A stretch of 64,000 nucleotides of DNA, taken from positions 1-64,000 of the forward strand of contig CAJUKD010000005.1 of NCBI GenBank assembly GCA_910587235.1. Direction: 5' to 3'. Within the stretch, counting starts at the first letter, position 1, and each line of letters starts with the position of its first letter. This DNA is from an uncultured Muribaculaceae bacterium. GTDB taxonomy: Bacteria; Bacteroidota; Bacteroidia; Bacteroidales; Muribaculaceae. Positions 51,852-61,077 of this stretch are shown here, piece after piece. The notes under the pieces were generated by a model. The model worked only from the letters and a program-made list of their open reading frames with translations, was not told the origin of the DNA and ran no database searches. The translations under genes and the position numbers were made by a program.

Positions 51852-53625
51852 TCGGAATTCCGGCATCCTCTGCCGTTCTTTTCACAAACTCCTTGCGTCT
51901 TAGCGGAAGTTGCTGATCAAGCAAAATGGTATCCGGACGACAATCTTCAACAAAGTTTTTCAGTTCCCGAGCCTTAGCGCCACGGGTAATCAGCATATAA
52001 TCTACCTTTTCAGGCCAGTTACGGCCATCGGATAAAGCGTCAGGACATACTATTATTTTACCGTCGCAGATGATAACATCTCCTATCTGCCTTAAATCAG
52101 GCAGACGCTTTCCGCTTTGCGGCTCACAGGCCGCACACACAAACAAAGCCATCGCTCCGGCGCCTGCCAACAAACGCATGCGCCTGTCGGCATGGTGAAG
52201 AGCCAAGGCAAGCGACACCACCGCAATCACAAGCATAATCAATGCCGGCGCAGTCATATATATTTCCTCAAACATCGGGAGAGTGTACGACGTGCACAGT
52301 TCCGCCACATAATCTATCACATAGGCTATACTGTCGACGATCTTTGCAGGCAAAGCCATATCAATTCCTGCAGACGACCATACGGCTACAATCCAACTGC
52401 CTGCAAGCAACAGCGGGAAAAGCAGCATTCCTAGAACATTGGCTAATATAAAAAAAACGGGAAGACGATGAAATGCATATAAAAGCACAGGTAATGAAGC
52501 AATCGAAGCCGCAAGCGAACTTGAAAAAAGACCGGCTACAGCACGAAAGTAGCGCCGATGCTCCGGAACAGGATTAAGTTTATCGGCAAACAGTAACAGA
52601 CCCAGGACTGCAGTCACAGAAAGCTGAAAACCTACCGAAAACAACGACAACGGTTCGACAAGCAATATCACCGCCACAGCAAGGGCAAGTGAGTTAAACC
52701 GATCTGAACTTCGTTGCATGAATGCGGCAGACAAGAACACGGTTATCATGACTGAAGCCCTGAACACAGACGGCTGCAATCCTGTCATAAACGCATAAAA
52801 CCATATGCCGGCTATGGAAATCAGATAGCGTACACGCCCCACCCGGCTCCACAAACGCAAAGGATATAATGCAAGTGCCAGAAATGCAGCAATGATACCA
52901 ACATGGAATCCGCTGACACATAAAAGATGTGCTATTCCTGAGGCCCGATAACGCTCGACCGTTTCAGGTACGGCTGCCGAACTGTCGCCAAGTCCTGCGG
53001 CAACCGCCAGACGCGAGGTCGACGAAGATAGTGGCGACGCATACGCGATAGCCGCAAAAGCATCAGAATAACGCTGCAACCTGTATTTAAAGGAATTATC
53101 CTCGCCCGTAATAGCACAGTTGCTACTTCGCACCAATGCTTTCGCACTATAGCCCCGGCTGCGAAAACGCGAAGCCTCAGAGATTCCTGAATAAAATTCA
53201 GGCTCCCTGTCAATCCGTGCAAGAGCAGCTCCGAACATAATACTGTCGCCCACACGAACCGGCGGCATAATATCACCTACCGTGACACGGCATCGGAAAC
53301 CGGACACTACACGGACATCGCACAGCTGCGACGCCGCCCTCATTTCATGCCTCTCGACAACTCCGCTATATACTCGTTCATTTCCATCGAAATGATAATC
53401 CGGCAATTCGACAGGAGCCGACAGCCTTGCGCAAAAGACACCGGCAGTGAAAGCGGCCATCACAACGGTAGCCGCATTCAAGCGCATGACATACAAGGCT
53501 ATCGCCAGACACGCGGCAATAAAAACCGCTACTCCGCCAAAACCGAAAACCGACTGCGCGACAATTCCAAGCGCAAGCCCCAACGCCAATGGAACGGCAG
53601 GACGGCGAATCAAAGGGTCATACAT
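51799..53625 (-). CDS. comEC: ComEC/Rec2 family DNA-uptake membrane protein
   Basis: 608 residues. An N-terminal DUF4131 region with two or three membrane segments and a soluble beta part (residues about 1-190) precedes the Competence core: VSGFHVGIIAAFLAL, the LQPSVFRASVMITVFL motif and about eight more membrane segments. The C-terminal soluble part is much shorter than the metallo-beta-lactamase domain of full ComEC, ending in IKQDFRMPYRSV. It should form the inner-membrane channel for transforming DNA. Downstream of yeiH by 24 bases; overlaps folK tail to tail. Confidence 0.9.
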   Translation of the reverse strand: MYDPLIRRPAVPLALGLALGIVAQSVFGFGGVAVFIAACLAIALYVMRLNAATVVMAAFTAGVFCARLSAPVELPDYHFDGNERVYSGVVERHEMRAASQLCDVRVVSGFRCRVTVGDIMPPVRVGDSIMFGAALARIDREPEFYSGISEASRFRSRGYSAKALVRSSNCAITGEDNSFKYRLQRYSDAFAAIAYASPLSSSTSRLAVAAGLGDSSAAVPETVERYRASGIAHLLCVSGFHVGIIAAFLALALYPLRLWSRVGRVRYLISIAGIWFYAFMTGLQPSVFRASVMITVFLSAAFMQRSSDRFNSLALAVAVILLVEPLSLFSVGFQLSVTAVLGLLLFADKLNPVPEHRRYFRAVAGLFSSSLAASIASLPVLLYAFHRLPVFFILANVLGMLLFPLLLAGSWIVAVWSSAGIDMALPAKIVDSIAYVIDYVAELCTSYTLPMFEEIYMTAPALIMLVIAVVSLALALHHADRRMRLLAGAGAMALFVCAACEPQSGKRLPDLRQIGDVIICDGKIIVCPDALSDGRNWPEKVDYMLITRGAKARELKNFVEDCRPDTILLDQQLPLRRKEFVKRTAEDAGIPIKQDFRMPYRSVLQSRD

Positions 53626-53649
53626 AGCGGAGGCATGTTATGGAAATGC

Positions 53650-54606
53650 CTATGCTATAGTTCTAAGCACTACAATCAGACTCGATATGCTTATCACAAT
53701 CCACAAAGCCACGGCAAGCAACATGGGCTTGACTCCGACATTGCGGATTGAAGCCAACGAAAGAGAGGCTCCGATAAGAAAAAGGGTAACAACCATTCCC
53801 CGCTTGGCAATCCAGACCATAGCATCGACAAACATCTGAGGAAGCGGCACATAGGTGTTCACCACCATGGCCAGAACAAAAAGAAAGATGAACCACGGAA
53901 TAGAGATTCTGGATGTCTTGTCGCGGAAAATGAACATTGTGGCTATAGCCAGAGGAATAATCCACAGCGCACGCGTCAGTTTTATAAGAGTCGCGATCTG
54001 CAGAGCCTCCGGGCCGTAGGTTTCACCTGCGCCGACGACCGACGAAGTGTCGTGTATGGCTATTGCCGCCCACGTGCCGAACTGTGCCTGCGACATGTCG
54101 AGAATATGCCCGAGAGGGGGAAATATGAAGAGTGCTATCGAGTTCAATATGAAAATCACACCGAGCGACACAGCCATTTCATTTTCGTTGGCCTTTACCA
54201 CCGGACCGACTGCCGCTATGGCGCTGCCGCCACAGATAGCCGTGCCTGACGAAATAAGATATGCGGTCTTGCGGTTTATATGCAGCCAATATCCGAGAAG
54301 CACCCCAAGAGCCATTACTCCTACTACTGAAACAACAGTAAACATCATGCCTTCAGAACCCGAACGCAAGGATTCCTGTAGATTCATATTGAAACCAAGG
54401 CATACGACCGCCACCTGAAGAAGATACTTCGAAGTCTTCTTGTTGAATTTAGGATAAGGGTTGGGGAAAATGAATGCAAAAACCAGACCGAGCAGCAACG
54501 CCAAAGGTGCTGTGATAAGCGGAAGCCCGAATTTATCGAACGGAATAAGAATAAGGGCAATCAAGGCTATGTAGATTATGCCCGCAAGTTTTTTTGATTT
54601 TGCCAT
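53650..54606 (-). CDS. YeiH/UPF0324 family putative sulfate exporter
   Basis: A 318-residue inner-membrane protein with eight to ten membrane segments. The family block SSGTAICGGSAIAAVGPVVKA, the later AIHDTSSVVGAGETYG and the LIKLTRALWIIPLAI helix match the YeiH family. Members are annotated as sulfate exporters, but the transported substrate has not been firmly shown. It sits between aroE (20 bases upstream) and comEC in one leftward operon. Confidence 0.88.
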   Translation of the reverse strand: MAKSKKLAGIIYIALIALILIPFDKFGLPLITAPLALLLGLVFAFIFPNPYPKFNKKTSKYLLQVAVVCLGFNMNLQESLRSGSEGMMFTVVSVVGVMALGVLLGYWLHINRKTAYLISSGTAICGGSAIAAVGPVVKANENEMAVSLGVIFILNSIALFIFPPLGHILDMSQAQFGTWAAIAIHDTSSVVGAGETYGPEALQIATLIKLTRALWIIPLAIATMFIFRDKTSRISIPWFIFLFVLAMVVNTYVPLPQMFVDAMVWIAKRGMVVTLFLIGASLSLASIRNVGVKPMLLAVALWIVISISSLIVVLRTIA

Positions 54607-54626
54607 TTATATTATATATGTATTTA

Positions 54627-55418
54627 TTATTCAGGAGTGTTCCATATCTTCCATGAGGCCAAAGCCTGCCGGCGCAACATCTCCGCTCCATTGCAAACCT
54701 CCGCTCCATATCTTGCCGCGCACTCCATGAAGCGGGTGCGCTCAGGGTTATAAATAAGATCGAAACACAGATTATCGCTGCCAAGCAGACTATAAGGAAT
54801 ATCAGGCAAAGCATCTGTGTCAGGGTACATACCGACAGGAGTTGCATTTACTATCACCGGATATTCTTCCAACAGATTGCGGTCTATGTCGCCGTACGCT
54901 ATCGAATCCTCTCCGGAAGGCCGGCGTGACACACGCAACGTTGTGAATCCCAAATCATCCAGAGCGACGCGAACAGCTTTTGACGCCCCTCCGCTACCAA
55001 GGACAAGCGCTCCACGCGAACCGGAAGCCCAGCGGTCGGCATAACGGTCAAAAGCACAACGGAAACCTTCGACATCCGTGTTATAACCGTCAAGGCCTAT
55101 AAAACGGCCATCGGCAGTGCGACGCACACAGACGGTGTTTACAGCACCTACACGCACCGCATCGCCATATACATTATCAAGAAAATCCATTATAGCCTCC
55201 TTGTACGGAGCCGTTACATTGAAACCGCTCAAGGTCGGATTAAGAAGCAGCATACGATATATCGCCGCTCCGTCAAGCACCGCTTCGGAGAAATTTTCAT
55301 AACGAGCATCAATTCCCTGTTTAATAAACTTTTCCGTAAAGAAAGCCTTGGAGAATGAATGCTCCAGCGGATAACCGAGAAGACCGTAAAGCGGCTGTTG
55401 ATCGTTGTTTTGCATCAT
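54627..55418 (-). CDS. aroE: Shikimate dehydrogenase
   Basis: NADPH-dependent reduction of 3-dehydroshikimate to shikimate in aromatic amino acid synthesis, 263 residues. The shikimate-binding Ser pair is in EHSFSKAFFTEKF, the catalytic Lys in NVTAPYKEAIMDFL, and the Asp in DGYNTDVEGF; the NADP loop is LGSGGASKAV. The first of two Met codons (55418, 55415) is used; a longer frame to 55475 starts upstream of the -7 box TACATTTG (55443-55436). First gene of aroE-yeiH-comEC. Confidence 0.95.
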   Translation of the reverse strand: MMQNNDQQPLYGLLGYPLEHSFSKAFFTEKFIKQGIDARYENFSEAVLDGAAIYRMLLLNPTLSGFNVTAPYKEAIMDFLDNVYGDAVRVGAVNTVCVRRTADGRFIGLDGYNTDVEGFRCAFDRYADRWASGSRGALVLGSGGASKAVRVALDDLGFTTLRVSRRPSGEDSIAYGDIDRNLLEEYPVIVNATPVGMYPDTDALPDIPYSLLGSDNLCFDLIYNPERTRFMECAARYGAEVCNGAEMLRRQALASWKIWNTPE

Positions 55419-55435
55419 ATCAGTAAAAAACGCTG

Positions 55436-55443
55436 CAAATGTA
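55436..55443 (-). promoter_or_regulatory. -7 box of aroE
   Basis: Minus strand TACATTTG; predicted start near 55430. Confidence 0.55.
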
Positions 55444-55475
55444 ATACTTTTCCCGATAACACATGTATGAAACAT

Positions 55476-55820
55476 ACCCTATTGTGATTTTTTAGGCCTA
55501 AATAGTTCTCGATAAAATCAAATATCCTTACAAGCACTTTTTTTCGAACCAAAACAGCGACGAATCAGACCCATTTGCATTACAAAATCGTTGCATTTCC
55601 AGCTTTGCCACGCTATTGTAACAATTATGTAACAGCACACTATTTTTATTATCACCTTATATACAGCGCTTTATATGCCACAAAGTTCAAATATCACAAC
55701 GTTTACATATTTTAACACTAAAAGTCTTGACAGACGTGAATTTCTAAGTAAACTTGCATTGTCGAAACACTAAATGACATCACAGATACTACTAAAAATA
55801 ACCATAAAAACAATACGATC
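55476..55820. other. AT-rich intergenic region between aroE and the sigma factor gene
   Basis: No gene. It contains the rightward promoter at 55727-55756 and long AT-rich tracts, including TTTTAACACTAAAA at 55711-55724, consistent with a regulated divergent region. Confidence 0.5.
55727..55756 (+). promoter_or_regulatory. Promoter of the sigma factor gene
   Basis: TTG (55727-55729), 19 bases, TAAACTTG (55749-55756; one mismatch). A leader of about 60 bases precedes the ATG. Confidence 0.45.
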
Positions 55821-56324
55821 ATGGCAAGCGCTAAATTCCAATCCGAACTGATGAACCTTCAGAGCAATCTTCTGAACTTCGCCTACATGCTCACCTCAAA
55901 CCGCGATGACGCCTACGATCTGCTACAGGACACCACCCTGAAGGCCCTGGACAACGAAGAGAAGTACGCCGAGAACACCAACTTCAAAGGTTGGGTGTTC
56001 ACTATCATGCGGAATATCTTCATAAACAACTACCGACGTGCAGGACGCGCGGCAACAGTAGTCGACACTACCGACAACCTATACCACCTGAACCTGTCGC
56101 AGGATTCAGGACTCGAAAGCCCCGAAGGTTCATTCAGCGCCGGTGAAATAACTGACGCAATAAACGAATTCGCCGACGAATACAGAATCCCGTTCTCGAT
56201 GCACGTGGCCGGATACAAGTACAACGAGATCGCAGAACACATGAACCTGCCGCTCGGTACCGTGAAGAGCAGAATTTTCTTCGCCAGAAAAAAACTGCAG
56301 GAACGTTTCAGCGACTATCGCTGA
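55821..56324 (+). CDS. ECF-type RNA polymerase sigma factor
   Basis: A 167-residue sigma factor with only regions 2 and 4. Region 2: LNFAYMLTSNRDDAYDLLQDTTLKALDNEEKY (as two parts, LNFAYMLTSNRDDAYDLLQD and TTLKALDNEEKY) and FKGWVFTIMRNIFINNYRR. Region 4: FSMHVAGYKYNEIAEHMNLP and LGTVKSRIFFARKKLQ. No anti-sigma or FecR-like gene is adjacent, which is unusual for polysaccharide-type ECF systems; it resembles the stand-alone EcfO-like or stress ECF group. A strong terminator follows. Confidence 0.92.
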   Translation: MASAKFQSELMNLQSNLLNFAYMLTSNRDDAYDLLQDTTLKALDNEEKYAENTNFKGWVFTIMRNIFINNYRRAGRAATVVDTTDNLYHLNLSQDSGLESPEGSFSAGEITDAINEFADEYRIPFSMHVAGYKYNEIAEHMNLPLGTVKSRIFFARKKLQERFSDYR

Positions 56325-56342
56325 TAATGCGTACTTTAAAGT

Positions 56343-56375
56343 AAAAAAGGACGTGCCGGGGCACGTCCTTTTTTT
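56343..56375 (+). terminator. Intrinsic terminator after the sigma factor gene
   Basis: Arms AAAAAAGGACGTGC (56343-56356) and GCACGTCCTTTTTT (56361-56374), loop CGGG. The T run also supplies the TTTG of the next promoter. Confidence 0.92.
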
Positions 56376-56405
56376 GCATTTTCAGATGAAAAATTCTTAC
56401 CTTTG
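56373..56405 (+). promoter_or_regulatory. Promoter of the GH81 gene
   Basis: TTTG (56373-56376), 21 bases, TACCTTTG (56398-56405); leader about 38 bases. Confidence 0.65.
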
Positions 56406-56448
56406 CGACCAATAAAACTATTTCATAACCAAAAAAGTATACAAAACC

Positions 56449-59400
56449 ATGAAAAAGCTGTCATGCTTAGCCGCATTCGCGTTGTACGCTGCCGCTATTC
56501 CTATATCAGCACAGATCACGGCAGGAAATGCAAGTTACCTCGACGTTTTTCCGGGCACAGATGAAGCCGGCCGAAATTCTTATCCCGCCGGCACGCCGCA
56601 CGTAAGCGGTAAAGCCGCCACAAGGCCTGTTCCGACAAACGACTGGTGGTCGAACGAGCTGATCAATCCTCACGGATTATCCATCTTCAACTATCCCCTT
56701 GCCCTAAAGCCCCTCGACAACGGCATGGCCATAATCAAAAATATGCAGGGACAGGGCATAACAGCCGAGAACCCGCTGACAGTAGGAGTTGCCGGCCTTT
56801 CATCGCCCGTAACAAGTGTGTCAGACTACGGCGACTGGACAGTAACTTTCCGTTGGGCCGACGGCAACGGCGCGGCGCGCATGGAAGCCACCGCAGGCCA
56901 GGGAATGCCCATGGTCTACTTCAAACGTTTTGAAAATTCGCAGGTGGAAATCAACATCACCTCCGGTTCTATTGCCGTCATCGGAAACATTGCAGTTGTT
57001 ACCGGATGCTATAACCGCAGCAATTATGCCATATATGCTCCCTCCGGCTCACAGTGGACTCAAAGCGGCAATCGCCTGACTTCCGATCTCAATGGAAAAA
57101 ACTATTGGACTGTAGCCATGCTTCCCGATGACTGCACCGATACCTCAGCAAAAGCCACTGAATGGAGCAGACATGCATTCGCATTTCCGGCCGACACCCG
57201 TGCCGCATGGGACTATGACCGTTCGACAGGCCGGGTCACCACACGTTACAGCGTCGAGGTACAGCCTCTCGAACCGGATGCCGACACCGCACTGATTGGT
57301 CTGCTACCCCATCACTGGGGACACCTTGCTCCCTCTTCCTCCCGCCCTTCTGCCGGAGAGTTTTCAACAGTCCGCGGCGCCCTGCGAATGCTTCCGGCCA
57401 ACGAATTCACAACCGAACTAACTTTTAACGGTATCCTGCCCATGCTTCCGGCTGCATTAAACAGCGGTACAGGCTACTCCGAAGCTGAAATGCGACGTCT
57501 TGTCGCCGAAATAAACGACAATACAGGATTTCAGGACTGGACAGACTCGTACAACGACGGCCAGCTCCTGAATCGTCTTACACAGACGGCATACGCAGCC
57601 CATGCCGCCGGCGACACAGAAGGATTCCGTCGTTCACTGTCGCTCGTAAAAACACAACTCGAACGTTGGTTCACGGCTTCAGCCGGCGATCGCGCTTTCG
57701 TGTTCTACTACCACAAACCATGGAACGCAATGCTCGCCTACCCTGCCGGACACGGTCAGGACAGCAACCTAAACGACCACAATTTCCACTTCGGCTACTT
57801 CATAGGAGCTGCCGCCATGGTCGCACGCTTCGACAAGGAATGGGCAGAAGCATGGGGACCTATGGTAGACCTACTTGTCCGCGATGTAGCGTCCACCGAC
57901 CGCAATGACAGCATGTTCCCTTATTTGCGTAGCTTCAGTCCTTTCTCGGGTCACTGTTGGGCAAACGGCTTCGGCACACTCGGACAAGGCAACGACCAGG
58001 AATCATCATCAGAAGCCATGATGAGCCACTCAGCCATGATTCTATGGGCAGCAGCAACAGGCAATGACGCCCTACTTGATGCTGCCGTTTGGATGTATGT
58101 CACGGAAATGTCGGCCGTAGAAGAATACTGGTTCGACGTCAACCACCGTGTCTTCCCGACCGATTACCGTTCCGCACTTGCAAGCCGTGTGTTCACCAAC
58201 GGCTTCGACGACGAAAATTTCTGGGGTGGAGGCATCGCCGGTTCTTACGGAATAGAATTGTACCCCGTGCAGCCGTCATCAACCTATCTCGTCCATAACC
58301 GTGAATTCGCAGCAAACCTCTGGGATGACATGTGTCGACGTACCGGTATACTTTCCGACGAAGATAACCCTAATATCTGGTACGACACATGGATCCAGTT
58401 CCTCGCAATGCAGGATTGCGAAGCTGCAATAAACCTGTACAACACGACAAAACATCTCGGTGTCAAATTCGGAGCCACACAGGCCCTGACATATTATTGG
58501 ATCCATACACTGGCAAATGTCGGCACCCCGGACTTCAGTGTTACATCCGACTATCCTCTTGCAACAGTGTTCACCTACGAGGGTATGCGTACATATGCCG
58601 CCGCAAATTATAGCGATGCGCCTCTGACAGTACATTTCTCCGACGGATACACCTTGACAGTCGCACCAAATTCCCAGACGCACGAAAGTTCCGGAACAAT
58701 CGCTACGTCAATCCAGCTCTCGGCAACAAGTCTTAACGACGGCGACGAAGTGCGCACAGGCACCGAAGTGACACTCTCCGCATCTGTAATAAGCGGCGAC
58801 CGCAGCGTGACATCAGTTGAATTCTTCTGCAACGGAAATTCCATAAAACGCTGTAACGAGGCTCCTTGGTCTTGTGTATGGACACCCGAAGCCGAAGGCA
58901 CATATAACCTGACGGCTACGGTCACCGACAGCGACGGCAACAACGCCACATCCTCTCCGCTCACCATAGTGGCAAAAAACGACGCCGTAACACCGGGAAC
59001 CCCCGGAGCCGTATGTTACACCATCGACTCAAAAGCATCAGAAGGCACATTCAACGCCAACTACACCATAGGCATGCGTACGGTCGATAATGCTACCATA
59101 CGTGTAACCGCCGAATTCGACGACGAAAAATCATACATAGGATTCGCAGGCCCGTGGTTATTCAATGAAACTAACGGCTTTGAAGAAATAGCCATGAACC
59201 GTAGCGACGACGGCACATACACTGCCGACATCCACGGCCTGTCGACAGGACAAACCGCAAAAATACGCGTCAAGATAGCTTTTGCCGGCGGTCTGGCAAT
59301 CACAGCCCCCATAGAATATGAAGTCGGTCATTCCTGCGCCACATCCGGAATAAACGCCCCCTCGGCAATCAGCGATATTCATCTTGCCTACCATGCCGGC

Positions 59401-59598
59401 GATGCGACCCTGTCGGTTGAAACTCAGGACTTATGCACATGTTCGGCGGCAGTCTACGACATTGCCGGCCGGCGCATAGGCGCACAGGTGAACTTCAGCG
59501 GAAACGCCATCATATCAGTTGATCAATTCCCCGAAGGCATATACATCCTGCATGTCTACACAGCCGGCGGTACCGCCGTTCTGCGTTTCATCCGATAA
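56449..59598 (+). CDS. Glycoside hydrolase family 81 endo-beta-1,3-glucanase
   Basis: A 1049-residue secreted enzyme cutting beta-1,3-glucan (fungal wall, laminarin-like or curdlan-like). Signal peptide (1-21), N-terminal GH81 beta domain (PTNDWWSNELINPHG), and the catalytic (alpha/alpha)6 domain with the Asp in LNDHNFHFGYF and the acidic cluster GNDQESSSEAMMSH. After about residue 740 comes an Ig-like domain (VTSVEFFCNGNSIKRCNEAPW) and further beta domains, then a Por-type C-terminal sorting tail (YDIAGRRIGAQVNFSGN, PEGIYILHVYTAGG). Stands alone without SusC/SusD genes nearby. Confidence 0.93.
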   Translation: MKKLSCLAAFALYAAAIPISAQITAGNASYLDVFPGTDEAGRNSYPAGTPHVSGKAATRPVPTNDWWSNELINPHGLSIFNYPLALKPLDNGMAIIKNMQGQGITAENPLTVGVAGLSSPVTSVSDYGDWTVTFRWADGNGAARMEATAGQGMPMVYFKRFENSQVEINITSGSIAVIGNIAVVTGCYNRSNYAIYAPSGSQWTQSGNRLTSDLNGKNYWTVAMLPDDCTDTSAKATEWSRHAFAFPADTRAAWDYDRSTGRVTTRYSVEVQPLEPDADTALIGLLPHHWGHLAPSSSRPSAGEFSTVRGALRMLPANEFTTELTFNGILPMLPAALNSGTGYSEAEMRRLVAEINDNTGFQDWTDSYNDGQLLNRLTQTAYAAHAAGDTEGFRRSLSLVKTQLERWFTASAGDRAFVFYYHKPWNAMLAYPAGHGQDSNLNDHNFHFGYFIGAAAMVARFDKEWAEAWGPMVDLLVRDVASTDRNDSMFPYLRSFSPFSGHCWANGFGTLGQGNDQESSSEAMMSHSAMILWAAATGNDALLDAAVWMYVTEMSAVEEYWFDVNHRVFPTDYRSALASRVFTNGFDDENFWGGGIAGSYGIELYPVQPSSTYLVHNREFAANLWDDMCRRTGILSDEDNPNIWYDTWIQFLAMQDCEAAINLYNTTKHLGVKFGATQALTYYWIHTLANVGTPDFSVTSDYPLATVFTYEGMRTYAAANYSDAPLTVHFSDGYTLTVAPNSQTHESSGTIATSIQLSATSLNDGDEVRTGTEVTLSASVISGDRSVTSVEFFCNGNSIKRCNEAPWSCVWTPEAEGTYNLTATVTDSDGNNATSSPLTIVAKNDAVTPGTPGAVCYTIDSKASEGTFNANYTIGMRTVDNATIRVTAEFDDEKSYIGFAGPWLFNETNGFEEIAMNRSDDGTYTADIHGLSTGQTAKIRVKIAFAGGLAITAPIEYEVGHSCATSGINAPSAISDIHLAYHAGDATLSVETQDLCTCSAAVYDIAGRRIGAQVNFSGNAIISVDQFPEGIYILHVYTAGGTAVLRFIR

Positions 59599-59611
59599 AT
59601 AAAAAAACGAC

Positions 59612-59656
59612 AATCGACGCGGCAATCCCAATCACAAAGGACTTGCCGCGTCGATT
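59612..59656. terminator. Bidirectional stem-loop between convergent genes
   Basis: Perfect 14-base arms AATCGACGCGGCAA (59612-59625) and TTGCCGCGTCGATT (59643-59656), 17-base loop, with A-rich DNA on the left (T run for the minus strand). Confidence 0.75.
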
Positions 59657-59679
59657 ATTTATCAGATATTCGAATTCGG

Positions 59680-60816
59680 TCAGGCATTCAGTATGCGCTC
59701 CATAATGGCCAGATCGCTTGCCACCTCTCCTTGCATAAGATAAGAAGAGCGACGTTTACGCACCGAATTGCAAATTTCACGCGCACGTTCTTCGTCATGA
59801 TCCATGAACAACGCCACTGCACAAAGCATACGTTCTTTCGACGACATCACGCGACGGTACTGTTCAACATATTTTTTCAAATCATCAGTATATAATTCTT
59901 CAGCCGACCATATACGTCCGGTAACAAGCGATGTGAATATAAGCTCACAGGCAACTTCACGAGCATAAAGCGGCATAATCTTGTCACGATGCGCATGAAA
60001 CTCAGCAAACATTTCATATGCTTCCTCCCAAAGCTCCATGTCAATCAGACGCGATGCCCTGCAAAGGGAAAGATAAAATTCAAGCGGATTTGCATAATTC
60101 ACATCACCATCGACATAAAACATCTCCTCAGGCATATCTTTCGGGCGGACACCTTGCTGGACCAAGGCATTGACACGCAACTGAATTATAATGGCACGCT
60201 TACTTCCATAATCGCGCCGCAACAGCCTAACATTTGCGGCATCGTTGCATATTCCTCCAATCTGCATAGGAATGCCGTTAAGCAATATAAAAAAAATATC
60301 CACGAGGATAAATATCAGCAGAGCCTCTTTTACATACGGATTAAGATTCATCAACAAAAAAGGCAGCACGACAAGCAGAGCGACCACATTGGCCACTACT
60401 CCGCCGATGTTATACCATAACACCGGAATCTCCTCAAACGGCCGATCAGGAGGGACAAGAAGACACTGGCCGCCTGTGCCCGCAACAGCAAAACGTTTGA
60501 CGCGCACACGACCTCTGTCGCGGATGAATGTTAAATTAAAAATGCGGAACGAAGCAAAGCGATAGCCCGATGCAAGTCCGCATACCAGATGTCCCGCTTC
60601 GTGGACAGGAATAAGAATCGCGACCGATACGGCAAGCGCCACCAACGCCACAAGAGCGGATATAATCACCTCTGAAAAACCCACCGACAAGAATTTCTGT
60701 ATGAATTCCGACAGCGGCATATCAGTAAACAACGCAATGCCGACGACAGTAATCAATATACCGGCCACCATGCCGACAAGCAGGCTACCGAACAGATTCA
60801 AAATACTTTTTATCAT
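59680..60816 (-). CDS. Membrane HEAGH metalloprotease (M50/site-2-protease-like)
   Basis: 378 residues. Membrane segments lie at about 5-30, 48-70 (ending in the zinc motif HEAGH, His72-Glu73-His76), 130-155 and 162-185. A downstream NDAANVRLL is a candidate for the third metal ligand, as in the N/D-x2-P/A region of S2P enzymes. The C-terminal half (200-378) is a soluble helical, TPR-like domain, unlike the PDZ domains of RseP. It probably cleaves a membrane protein within the bilayer. Preceded by a 64-residue membrane protein in the same operon. Confidence 0.8.
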   Translation of the reverse strand: MIKSILNLFGSLLVGMVAGILITVVGIALFTDMPLSEFIQKFLSVGFSEVIISALVALVALAVSVAILIPVHEAGHLVCGLASGYRFASFRIFNLTFIRDRGRVRVKRFAVAGTGGQCLLVPPDRPFEEIPVLWYNIGGVVANVVALLVVLPFLLMNLNPYVKEALLIFILVDIFFILLNGIPMQIGGICNDAANVRLLRRDYGSKRAIIIQLRVNALVQQGVRPKDMPEEMFYVDGDVNYANPLEFYLSLCRASRLIDMELWEEAYEMFAEFHAHRDKIMPLYAREVACELIFTSLVTGRIWSAEELYTDDLKKYVEQYRRVMSSKERMLCAVALFMDHDEERAREICNSVRKRRSSYLMQGEVASDLAIMERILNA

Positions 60817-60825
60817 TGCAAATTC

Positions 60826-61020
60826 TTATTTATCAGGCTCGAATATAATCAGTATAAGATAACTTACAGCAAGAATCGTAAACAATGTCAGGCTCATAGC
60901 CACTGCCGAACAAAGCCAGCCTTTGAAGCACGAAGCCAAAAGCGGCTTTATGCTTCTGTAGATTATCACGCTCAACATTCCATAGAAAACATTCAAACAA
61001 AAATGCCAGATATCTTCCAT
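60826..61020 (-). CDS. Small two-helix membrane protein
   Basis: 64 residues with two membrane helices (about 5-22 and 33-60) joined by a short basic loop (RSIKPLLASCFKGW), ending FEPDK. No known family. It begins the operon with the HEAGH protease, 9 bases upstream of it, and is preceded by TATTTTTG (61067-61060) on the minus strand. It could be a partner or substrate of the protease (inference). Confidence 0.65.
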   Translation of the reverse strand: MEDIWHFCLNVFYGMLSVIIYRSIKPLLASCFKGWLCSAVAMSLTLFTILAVSYLILIIFEPDK

Positions 61021-61059
61021 ACTGTTTCGATATGTATCTTTATAAAAACAAATTTTTCA

Positions 61060-61067
61060 CAAAAATA
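61060..61067 (-). promoter_or_regulatory. -7 box before the small membrane protein
   Basis: Minus strand TATTTTTG; predicted start near 61054, leader about 34 bases. Confidence 0.45.
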
Positions 61068-61077
61068 CATTTTTTCA

